Shown here piece after piece: positions 49,201 to 57,705 of a stretch of 64,000 bases of DNA. A program made the translations under genes and the position numbers. Origin of the DNA: Ciona intestinalis (taxonomy: Eukaryota > Chordata > Ascidiacea > Phlebobranchia > Cionidae); NCBI RefSeq assembly GCF_000224145.3, contig NC_020170.2, positions 4,480,646 to 4,544,645 on the forward strand. Direction: 5' to 3'. The notes below the pieces were generated by a model that ran no database searches, was not told where the DNA came from, and saw only the letters and a list, made by a program, of their open reading frames with translations. Position 1 is the stretch's first letter. Each line of letters begins with the position of its first letter.

Positions 49201-49349
49201 GCGTTAAGCAATACGTTAAACAATTTGCAAACATATACGTTACCTCGATCTTGCACCAGCTATTGCAGCGTTGAACCAAAGATCTCGTGTTTTGAGATCG
49301 GTACCAGTGGAATAACCCTTCACTTGTGGGTTAAACTTTTTCAAAATAT
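46209..49349 (-). CDS. PLB1: Phospholipase B1-like ectoenzyme, copy B, 5' part not present
   Basis: Exons in coding order: 49349-49244, 49053-49002, 48452-48306, 47988-47809, 47636-47532, 47126-47031, 46830-46768, 46520-46209. They equal copy A exons 5-12 in size (except the last) and in phase, and all are open. Kept: GYSTGT, block III GGNDLC (canonical, unlike copy A), the Asp/His pair in PDCFHFS, a longer Thr-rich stalk, and the same transmembrane helix. Exons for the signal peptide, the catalytic GDS block and the GLSW block are not found between 49350 and the gap at 49643. They may sit in the gap or have been lost, so this is either an incompletely assembled gene or a 5'-truncated duplicate. 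Identity to copy A is patchy: the last exon and exon 49244-49349 are almost identical, neighbours only about 80-85%. Confidence 0.85.
46540..46735 (-). repeat. Diverged MITE copy (reverse), PLB1-B intron
   Basis: Contains 'cccatttggtagtgaaaaag', 'acatataaccgtatcaccgc' and 'acgatcaggatatagagg' in reverse family order; the ends are worn. The next intron holds a right-hand forward piece at 46885-47020. Confidence 0.5.
47682..47765 (-). repeat. SINE head fragment (reverse), PLB1-B intron
   Basis: Reverse complement of the head and body: 'ccaacaatggtagcagcatc', then 'gagcctcgaaaccgtaaagg' and 'gcgctaaccacctatttggc'. It includes the B- and A-box regions. Confidence 0.65.
48650..48845 (+). repeat. 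MITE copy, PLB1-B intron
   Basis: Forward copy from 'tagtactgcggggtaagatc' to 'cccgttttactccaccctac', with moderate divergence. Confidence 0.6.
49079..49180. repeat. A-rich low-complexity tract
   Basis: About 100 bases of A runs broken by single T, with two related halves ('aatcaagaaaaattaaaaac' and 'attaggaaaaattaaaaac'), directly upstream of PLB1-B exon 49002-49053 in transcript order. Confidence 0.6.
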
Positions 49350-49615
49350 CTAAAATACATATCTAGTGAGGTAAAGGGAACAATGGAGTTAAAAATAAAC
49401 ATGCACTGTATCGTACACTCGTAACCACAGACGCCGTATATAAATCGTTCTATATTGAACGGGGGTGAAAACCAAATTAGAACATAGAATTAAAGTCAGA
49501 ATTAGCCCCATTATCCTTAATGGCGTTTTGGAACTTTGTACTAGTAATTCAAATTTGAAAACAGCATACAAGCGATAAACTGCTTCAATTGAGTTTTTGA
49601 ACTGCTTGCGCTATA

Positions 49616-49692
49616 GTAGGGTGGGGGAAGATGGGACACCTTNNNNNNNNNNNNNNNNNNNNNNNNNNNNNNNNNNNNNNNNNNNNNNNNNN
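49616..49692. other. Assembly gap (50 N) beginning inside a MITE copy
   Basis: The last readable bases, 'tagtagggtgggggaagatg' and 'ggacacctt', are a perfect left end of the MITE family; then N runs from 49643 to 49692. A single N also stands at 49711. The round size suggests a nominal gap of unknown true length, and the repeat is a likely cause of the break. Confidence 0.9.
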
Positions 49693-50341
49693 CCATAGAA
49701 ATCTTACAGGNCAACCAAATGGGGCTAATTTCGCCGATTGTTTACCCTAGCAACGGGAATTTTTAAACAGATTTTTCTGCTAAGTCGCAGTTTATTTATA
49801 AAACTCAAAAACTTCAAGTCACTTTTGGGCTTTAATAAATCTACACATCTACTTGAAAATTTGATTTTCTTCAATCTGCATCCTGTATTTGTATTAAAAA
49901 CATAAAATATATTAAACTTAGCTATATACGTTCATATTTATATTATGTCTATGATCAATTTAGCCCCATTTGCTGTGTGCTATGTGATTTCTATGGGCGA
50001 CATGAAATAACTCATGTTTATATACGGACTCTGCTATACAGTGGTGTTTTTGTAACGTCGGTTTAAAGTTGCAAATACGTATAATTTTGTGGTTGTAACT
50101 GCTGAAAAAAAGAAAATTTGTAAATAAAACTTCTTTATTCCACCGAAAATACGACAAAAATTACGCATCGTCAGAACCAGAATAAATTACAGGGAATGTA
50201 TGAGCTGGTTGCCCAAAAGAACAATTGTGCAACAAAAAAGGATCCATACGCCCACTTACGTGCCCAATAAATAATACATAGGGGACTCCCATTTCTGACA
50301 TTTAATAAGATGAAACCATAGTCTATAATGAAACAGCGTTA
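49693..50341. other. Intergenic, upstream of OTULIN
   Basis: AT-rich sequence with no gene recognised. Short frames on the minus strand (to 50157) show no domain. Should contain the OTULIN promoter. Confidence 0.5.
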
Positions 50342-52156
50342 ATGGCTAACACGCAAACATTTATAACGTTATTGGGAAGAAAATACAAAGTGATTGAGTG
50401 CAACTTACCTGTGGATTATGTAAGTACTCGACCATGTGAAGATCTAGAAGAAAACACTTCGGTATATGACTCCACCGGAAATCAAGGTGAGGACGTTTCA
50501 CAACAAACAAATTTAGAGGTGATTAACGATAATATCCCGACAGTAGCTGATCCTATTGATGGAATTAATGAGGTGGAAGATGCAAAACTAACACCAAGTG
50601 AAAATGTAAATGAATTGTTGATATCTGAAAATTCTACTGAAACTAAAAATGAAAATGCGTCTAATGAAAATATGGCAAGTATGAATGTGGATAAAGAAAG
50701 TTGTGATGGGAATTTAGAGTCTACCGTTGCAGATGAATCTAAAGTACTCACAGAAGAGAAAACAATAGAATCTACATCAAATGAGCAGCCAGAAAATGAA
50801 GAAAATGTTCAGGTAGCTTCAATGGAAAATACCGTTGAAAATATAGCAGCAGAATCTGAAAATTTGAATCCTACTTTTGAGCCTAATGATGGTAAATCAA
50901 GTATGGAAGAAGAAAATACAGATGTTTTAGTGGATACGGATCAAATTGATGTTGAAGAAGGTGTTGATTTGGATTTATTATTGGAAGAGGATGAAGTTGA
51001 TCTTCCGAAGTTTGAGTACCAAGCATCCATTGATGCAGATGAGGAGGTGGAAAAATCTTCAGATTCAGAAACGCAAGATCAAAATGAGGAGAGCGCATCA
51101 GAGGCTGTGGTAGTCGGAAATCAATTAGAACAAGTTGAATGCGCAGTTGAAGCTAACAATGAAGAGACGGGTGAAGTAAATGGAGATGAGGAAACTGGTG
51201 ATGGTGAGACTGTGGGAGCGACAACTGTGATTACTGACAGTTTTGCGAGGCCTGTTACCCGTAGTGGTTCACTTGGTGAGCCGCCTTCTTATTCTGAGTC
51301 GGAGTCTTCACAAACAGATGGGGATTCTATGATGAGAGTAAGCTTGTCTGATAAACTGCTTATTGTTGATTATGCAAAGTCAGAATGGAAAGGGACAACT
51401 TTCACAGCTGAGTGTGTGAGAAAGGGTTACTCAAAAATTATAAGTTCTGTGGGTTGTAGCTACATGAGACAAGTAAGGGGAGATAACTACTGTGCACTCA
51501 GAGCTGCTGTCTTTCAAATTTTAACTCAACGGTTGCCAGTCATTACAACCTGCCCTGACAGAGCTACTTTTTTAAACACATTGCCTGAAAGATTACAAGA
51601 GCAATATAATTGCGAGTGGTTAAAAGATTGGAGTTTCGCAAACAGACTTCCTTCTGACCAGAATAACAGATTTAATGTAATGCACGCTTGTCTGACCTTC
51701 TTTGAGGAGCAATTAAGTCTTTCTGAAGCTATGTCTAGCAAAGAGGACAGAGAAGCCCACTTTTTGGCTCTATTTAACTCTGGTTCCAATGCTGAAATTA
51801 GACTTTTTGAAGCAGTGAAATTGGTAATGCTGGAATGTGCAATGAGACTTTATGCGCTCAATTGTAAAGGGGAGGAGGTCCCAGTTTTTGTTTGGCTTCT
51901 TTTTGCGAGAGATACAAGTAGTGAGCCACAAAGTCTCATGCTTAACCATTTAAACAATGCTGGGAATTCTGGTGGCCTTGAGCAAGTTGAAATGTTCCTG
52001 CTTGGGCAAGCGCTTGAACTAACTGTGAGAGTTGTCAGACCTTCTAATGTTGACCAGGAGGACTTTATAACACATTATCCAGACCACATGGTGGATAAGT
52101 GGCACAAACTCAACCTGATTGCTGAAGATGACAGACATTATAATATATTAGTTTGA
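50342..52156 (+). CDS. OTULIN: OTULIN-like linear-ubiquitin deubiquitinase, intronless
   Basis: Single open frame of 604 residues. The C-terminal half (about 335-604) is an OTULIN-type OTU domain: FTAECVRKGYSKI, then VRGDNYCALRA with the catalytic Cys at residue 384, EVPVFVWLLFARDTS, GGLEQVEMFLLGQAL, and AEDDRHYNI with His599 and Asn601 completing the triad. In vertebrates OTULIN cleaves Met1-linked ubiquitin chains and restrains LUBAC/NF-kB signalling. The first 330 residues are acidic, rich in Glu/Asn/Ser and probably disordered; I see no clear PUB-interacting motif there, and the ETSL PDZ-ligand tail of human OTULIN is missing (it ends HYNILV). Met at 50342 is the first in-frame ATG. Lack of introns suggests a retroposed or trans-spliced, operon-type gene. 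FAM105A is less likely because the catalytic residues are intact. Confidence 0.93.
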   Translation: MANTQTFITLLGRKYKVIECNLPVDYVSTRPCEDLEENTSVYDSTGNQGEDVSQQTNLEVINDNIPTVADPIDGINEVEDAKLTPSENVNELLISENSTETKNENASNENMASMNVDKESCDGNLESTVADESKVLTEEKTIESTSNEQPENEENVQVASMENTVENIAAESENLNPTFEPNDGKSSMEEENTDVLVDTDQIDVEEGVDLDLLLEEDEVDLPKFEYQASIDADEEVEKSSDSETQDQNEESASEAVVVGNQLEQVECAVEANNEETGEVNGDEETGDGETVGATTVITDSFARPVTRSGSLGEPPSYSESESSQTDGDSMMRVSLSDKLLIVDYAKSEWKGTTFTAECVRKGYSKIISSVGCSYMRQVRGDNYCALRAAVFQILTQRLPVITTCPDRATFLNTLPERLQEQYNCEWLKDWSFANRLPSDQNNRFNVMHACLTFFEEQLSLSEAMSSKEDREAHFLALFNSGSNAEIRLFEAVKLVMLECAMRLYALNCKGEEVPVFVWLLFARDTSSEPQSLMLNHLNNAGNSGGLEQVEMFLLGQALELTVRVVRPSNVDQEDFITHYPDHMVDKWHKLNLIAEDDRHYNILV

Positions 52157-52623
52157 CATATTGTTGTTGTATTTATTGTGAAAAACTGCTGCATAAAATC
52201 ACTGAACTATTTTAATATGTAAAATGAACATGATATGTAGAGCAGGCTTAGGTGTAAAACAATTGTCATTTTAAAATATCATAGAGAACACACTAACTTG
52301 AATGTATTGTCACAACCTGCTTTGTTTTAAATTAATGTATTACAATTTTTATGAATTTGTTTTGGCGGACCACAGTGTAGCAACAGAATAAATTTACCCC
52401 AAATTTTGGTGTTTCAATATTACAAAGCAAACTTCTTGGTCATATTTCCTTGATTACATTACATTAAATGGTGGAGTTGTTTTTTTAATTATCCAAGTTG
52501 CTGCTAAAGCTAATATTGAATATGTTATGTATCATTTTCACATTATGATTATGTTTTCCCTATATATATGTTTAATATATATTTACCTTTTCAACAGATT
52601 AAGTTTAAGTAGAATAGGTGGTG
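52157..52623 (+). promoter_or_regulatory. OTULIN 3' UTR and TBC1D24-like 5' region with a strong 3' splice acceptor
   Basis: AATAAA at 52387-52392 is a likely OTULIN poly(A) signal. A pyrimidine-rich acceptor 'accttttcaacag' ends at 52597, 26 bases before the next ATG, with no obvious donor upstream in this gap. This fits a spliced-leader acceptor or a short 5' UTR intron. Confidence 0.45.
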
Positions 52624-54378
52624 ATGCAAATGAATGGAGCTGGTGAGGTGGTGACACCATTCTCTAAGTTTGTAGACCTCGAAGAAGTTGGAAAACATGT
52701 AAAACACAGCACACAACCTGCCTCTCAAACTTTGGTGTCAACATTCATCAATTTAACAGAGACGTCAAACAAACGAAGCCTTAAAACACATTTGAGAGAA
52801 AATCTTCACCCTGCCAATCATGATATTCGGTCCGTTCTTTACAAACGCCTGGTGCGCAAAGTCGAGTGCAATGAAAGTATGTTTGGCGCACAGATGTACA
52901 CAGACTTTGAGAATGAGCATTTGATTGGAGTATCAGGCATCCTCCCACCACCAAGCTTCTGTGAAACTGAAGATATTCCAAACTTTTGCCTCAATGGCAA
53001 CGGCAAAGCAACTTTAATGAAAGTCTTAAACTGTATCAACTATCAGTTTCCACAAGTCACTTACAGCCCTCTTTTGCCGGTTGCAGTTGCTTTATTTCTA
53101 CATTACGATGAAGACCCTGCCCAAGTATTTAGTCATGTTTGTCGATTGATTTTTTCCAATTCGAAATCCATACATTACCTTGATGCGAATAAAAAAGAGG
53201 TAGACGCATCCACACATCTGTTAAAAGAACTCACCCAAAAGTATTCTAACGCCTCGCATAAAAGCTTGTTAAGTCTTACCTCGAATCCAGACAACGTTTA
53301 CAGCCAATGGATTCGATGCTTGTTCCATGGTCTACCGTTCACATACACTGCAATTCTCTTTGACATGTACCTATTAGAAGGATATAAAGCACTTTACAGG
53401 TTATCCCTGTCGGTTCTTAAGTTTTACAGGAAAATGGGTGTGGCTAATGCTTCAGATATTGTCAGCGCTGTTTTTAATTTCAACCAAAACATTGAATCCA
53501 AAGTGAGCATAAATATGTTGTTCCGTAAAGCATTTGGTTTTAAACTGCCACCCAGTAAAGAGATAAATCGCCGGCACAGAAAAATGTTGATGACGTCAAA
53601 CAATCCAAACCTTCAAGATACAACGCGTTCCCCAATGAACCAATGGACACATGTAACCACCATAAAACAAGTAGAATCTGAAATAGCCAGCCAATCCTTG
53701 CTCACAACACTGTACAAGTGGCTGCCAGATTCAACTACAGTTCTAAGTCCAGTAGTGTTATTTTCCACAAATAAACACGGCTACAATCTAACTTCCTTCT
53801 TCTCATGCTGTGATCTTCATGAACCTACAGTTCTTCTTATTAAAACAGTAACAGATGCTGTAATTGGAGCTTATCTTTCTACAGCTTGGGAAGAGAGAAT
53901 AAATTCCAAGGGGTACTTCGGAACCGGGGAGTCATTTGTCTTCAAGTTACTTCCAGAACCTGCAGTGTACAAATGGTCTGGGATTACTAAGAGCACGAAT
54001 AAGATCCCGCAACTAAGTGATGCAACTCCCAGTAGATCAGGATCCTGTTCCCTGCCTCCTATCAATGTAGACACAACTCCGCCCCCTGTTCTTCCTAAAA
54101 CAGCTGAACCTCTCATTCTTCCACCATTAGTTGGTGCAATGGGTGTGAACAGAACCCCCACTCCATACCCAAGCCCACAGCGTGATGACCTTTTCATGAT
54201 GGCGGACAAAAACGGCATCAAAATCGGTGGGGGTGGTGGTATAAGTATCGCAATTGACACATCTCTTTTGAATGGAATATCCCAACCAAGTTCCACTTTT
54301 AATAATCCCTCACTTGTTGGGGAAAACGGGACTTTTGTTTGCTCTATGATAGAAGTTATAGGGTTCCATAATGCATAA
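52624..54378 (+). CDS. TBC1D24: TBC1D24/Skywalker-like TBC-TLDc protein, intronless
   Basis: Single open frame; the first ATG (52624) gives 584 residues. The N-terminal half is a TBC domain (KTHLRENLHP; IRCLFHGLPFTYTAILFDMY; GYKALYRLSLSVLKFY). The C-terminal part is a TLDc domain (EPTVLLIKTVTDAVIGAYLS, YFGTGESFVFKL, IGGGGGISIAIDTSL, STFNNPSL, MIEVIGF). This order is specific to TBC1D24, which in vertebrates and flies acts in ARF6/Rab35-linked synaptic-vesicle and membrane traffic. A Pro-rich insert (about residues 470-520) splits the TLDc. Same strand as OTULIN, 467 bases downstream and also without introns. Confidence 0.92.
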   Translation: MQMNGAGEVVTPFSKFVDLEEVGKHVKHSTQPASQTLVSTFINLTETSNKRSLKTHLRENLHPANHDIRSVLYKRLVRKVECNESMFGAQMYTDFENEHLIGVSGILPPPSFCETEDIPNFCLNGNGKATLMKVLNCINYQFPQVTYSPLLPVAVALFLHYDEDPAQVFSHVCRLIFSNSKSIHYLDANKKEVDASTHLLKELTQKYSNASHKSLLSLTSNPDNVYSQWIRCLFHGLPFTYTAILFDMYLLEGYKALYRLSLSVLKFYRKMGVANASDIVSAVFNFNQNIESKVSINMLFRKAFGFKLPPSKEINRRHRKMLMTSNNPNLQDTTRSPMNQWTHVTTIKQVESEIASQSLLTTLYKWLPDSTTVLSPVVLFSTNKHGYNLTSFFSCCDLHEPTVLLIKTVTDAVIGAYLSTAWEERINSKGYFGTGESFVFKLLPEPAVYKWSGITKSTNKIPQLSDATPSRSGSCSLPPINVDTTPPPVLPKTAEPLILPPLVGAMGVNRTPTPYPSPQRDDLFMMADKNGIKIGGGGGISIAIDTSLLNGISQPSSTFNNPSLVGENGTFVCSMIEVIGFHNA

Positions 54379-54426
54379 CAATTTTACAACATAAATGCAA
54401 TCTATTTTTATATGACCTGCTTATTA

Positions 54427-54601
54427 TTTATTACACTCCTATACAATGCTTGGTGAAACTACAGTGTTACGTACATGTCATGTTTATATATATTGCTTCA
54501 TGTGAAAATATTTTGTGCCACTTCATGTTTGTTTGTGCAATATAATATATTCATTGTTGAAAGTTACTCACATTCATAAGATTCGTTAAAATAAAAATAA
54601 A
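54427..54601. terminator. Convergent poly(A) signals of TBC1D24-like and PIGV
   Basis: Two plus-strand AATAAA hexamers at 54590-54601 end the TBC1D24-like gene. TTTATT at 54427-54432 is a minus-strand AATAAA for PIGV, whose stop is at 54619. If both are used, the transcripts overlap by roughly 170 bases. Confidence 0.5.
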
Positions 54602-54618
54602 GCCAATTCTGCTTTAAT

Positions 54619-57207
54619 TCAAGTCCATGGTAGAAAATTAACATGTAGAACGATACCAGTTACAAAATAACTACAAAAATAAACAACTAAATACTTGGTG
54701 GGTTTGCTAAGCTTTGCCCAAGAATCCCATGTTACATTCATTTGATCCACACAAGAATATAAATAGCTAGCAACAAACCAGTAAGGCAAGGGTGAGCCAG
54801 ACATTACCATACGAGTTGTTACCTCGACATGCATAAAACACAGAGAAAAAGTAACTAGAAAAACCAAGTGGCAAATATAACAGAAAATACTCTGGGAAGC
54901 AAAAAATGCACTTTTTGCTTGTATAACAGGATTTTTCAAGTTTCTAAATGGAAGACCAAGATATAATATTTCTCCTTTACGTCTTTCTAGATATTCATAC
55001 ACCCCTTTAACAGTAATAATTACGACAGGCAGAGCAAGAATGAAGTTTGGTATCTTGTTCCATTTATAATAAGCAAACAGACCAAGCCCCCAATGGTGTT
55101 GCTGTATATGATTATATATGGAGGGTATAGGTTTGTTACACCATGCAGGTATTTCTGGAGAATTATTATTCAATAAATTCTCTTCCATCTTCCCATTACA
55201 GAATTTTACATAACCATAGTAATTGAACAAACAAAAAGGAATACAAATCATAACACAGTGCATAAAAGTCTTTAAAAAATATATAATCACATGAAATCCA
55301 GTATGCTTCATATTTAAGAAATGTTTCAAGGAGTAATAAGCTATAAAACCAGCGTTAACTGTGCCGTTGGATCGAGTACAAGAAGCAAAAACAAACCAGA
55401 GTGAAGATTGAAACATTTTCCTTTTTTCAGCTGCTACCAACCCTTTGAATGCTGTAATACATAATAAATTGACCTAACTGTATATAAAATGTAGTTATAT
55501 GTACAAGTTCCGTTTTTATGAGTTGTCTAAATTGTCAGCCATACCTAAAAATTCCAAAATAATAATCACACATAAAGATAAATATGTAAAAACTCATGGT
55601 TTTGAGGTGTGTAAAACAGAAAACCAATGATTTGACATCTGTGGTTGCCCTACTATGTAAGGGTATTTAGGTTACATTAATTTCATATACTTACAAAAGA
55701 ATGCAAACATTGTCTCTGAGTAACAAGAGGAGAAAAATATGGATGAGGGATTGAATGAGAAACACATTGATGCCAAGAAAGCAAACGTCTTGTCTTTATA
55801 AATAAGCAAAGTTAAATCATAGACTGCAGCAGCTGCCTCTGTTAAAAAAAAACAAATTATAGCATAAGTTAATAAAAGACAAATATCATAAAAATGATAA
55901 CTATACAAAATGGCTTAGAGTAAAAACAGATTGCATTTTTACATTTGTTGGGGAAAAGCTGAGTTAAATATGGGTTAAGGTTAAGTAATAGAAAATGACA
56001 AAAATATCCAAGACTGAAATTGCATTTTCCCAAAATAATGAAACCTGTTACCCACCAATAAATAAAAACGTATTCAGACAGAAAGCAGCTAATAGACAGC
56101 AGGTATGGAATGAGAAAATGTTTGTCACAGATGTAAGAACTGCACCGATTCCATGGCATGACATTGGTAGCATAGGAAAAAAGGCAAATGTGCTTTCTTC
56201 CACATACCTACACAGAATATATTATAGTAAATTAAAACCATATATTTTATTCTACATGGGTAAAGTGCTACAGCAAATTAAATCATGGAACCTAGGATTT
56301 GGAAAGAGTTTGTCCATTACACCAGCAATTATAACTTGGTACCGTTCAGAAATTAATGTAGGCAAATACCAGACAGGCATACCCTACCAATTGGATAACA
56401 GTTTAACTACCAAAAAAGGTTGTATAAATTTACCACAGCATTATTTGATAAACTTTACTTCCCAATTCAATAATAGCTGTATAACACAAGTTTCTTATTC
56501 TTGACACTTAACGACAATTGCTCCAACCCAGTGGTCACTAATTGGATGTCCAAGTTGTTAATCATAAATGCAAACAAAAAAATCCTTGCCACGCAAGGGT
56601 GAATAAGTTCCATTAATTCAAATACAGTACAGAAACAGTTCATTACCCATGCTCTGCTATGTATGTAAAATACTGTGCATCCCATTTATGAAAGCCATCA
56701 AGTGCAGCACGAATCACAACATCAATCCAACCAACAGCGGGACTGACAACAGGTTGGAAAGCATCTCCTTGGTAGTCAGGAACAACATTAGCTAAGAGCT
56801 GGAATATAGTAATATTAATTATTTATCAGTGAGGGTCTGAGCAAGATGTATTATTGAACCTTTTATTTAAATTTTTAATAGAAACAAACCCAGTTTAAAT
56901 TTTTAATAGAAACAAATATAATTAGGTTGGCCTAAACCTGCATTTACTTTACAAACTTACACTCAAGTAGTTTAAAATAATTTAGTAGTAAACAAAGAAT
57001 ATTTACAGTAATATATAACTGTATCTTCCCAGCTCTTCAAGAGCATTAGTAATCAAAGGAGATACATAACATTATGTGTGGTATTCATCTTACCCCATTG
57101 CTTTATTATATATTTAAGTACTAAGTTACCTGTATTAGAAAGACACCAATTCTTGACCACACAGCAACATTTTTGGCATCTTTTTTCGTTAAATACTTTA
57201 GTTGCAT
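54619..57207 (-). CDS. PIGV: GPI mannosyltransferase 2 (PIG-V)
   Basis: ER membrane enzyme adding the second mannose to the GPI-anchor precursor. Exons in coding order: 57207-57130, 56798-56647, 56207-56056, 55838-55695, 55451-54619; 452 residues. Diagnostic blocks: LLANVVPDYQGDAF, HKWDAQYFTYIAEHGY, ESTFAFFPMLP, SFNPSSIFFSSCYSE, SCTRSNG, and the terminal HVNFLPWT that closes human PIGV. Many hydrophobic segments along the length fit a multi-span ER protein. Acceptor 56798 and donor 56056 were chosen because nearby alternatives break the frame. It lies on the same strand as DYNC2LI1, 498 bases downstream of it, and convergent with the TBC1D24-like gene. Confidence 0.95.
55995..56504 (+). other. 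Antisense open frame over PIGV, not a gene
   Basis: A 169-codon plus-strand frame covers PIGV exon 3 and its introns. It has no recognisable domain and is explained as a shadow of the opposite-strand coding exon plus open intron sequence. Confidence 0.7.
56960..57115 (-). repeat. Diverged MITE copy (reverse), PIGV intron 1
   Basis: The only recognisable copy to the right of the assembly gap: 'atttagtagtaaacaaagaa' and 'tattcatcttaccccattgc'. A SINE body/tail remnant lies at 56510-56625 in the neighbouring intron. Confidence 0.5.
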
Positions 57208-57705
57208 AATTTTTCCTTTCGACCTAGCTACTATAACAACCTAACAGTTTTTGACATCTAAACATAAAAATATTGGTTCAGTAATGAAATATATTTTCTT
57301 TAGTTCAAAACACAGTGCGCTGGAGAAATATATGAAGATAGAGGATTTTCATTCAACAACAATTTGTATAAAGTATCAGAGAACAAGTTTCCCAATAAAG
57401 GATGAAATTAAAATTACCTAGTAAGCACAAACATAAGAAATGTGTGGTCAGATTAATAAAGTAAAAACCACTGTTGGTAAATCAATAAACATCGAAAACA
57501 AAATGCCAAATACAATTAATATATTGAATCTCTTTGATATTTTGACCGTTAATAATACCATCATAGCACAGATCCAATAAAATGTTTTCGGTAAAAACTA
57601 CTAACATAAAATTTTGCAGCATATAGGCTAAAATGCTCTTCAACTAAGCACAACAATTGCAATTTTATGTACTACGTTTTATAAAGAATTTCAAGTAAAT
57701 AGTCT
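57208..57705. other. Intergenic between DYNC2LI1 and PIGV
   Basis: Holds the DYNC2LI1 3' UTR and PIGV promoter (both minus strand). No repeat or other gene was recognised. Confidence 0.5.

Noticed and set aside
55995-56504. 169-codon plus-strand open frame
   Set aside because: It is antisense to PIGV exon 3 and its introns; the minus-strand protein matches PIGV block by block.
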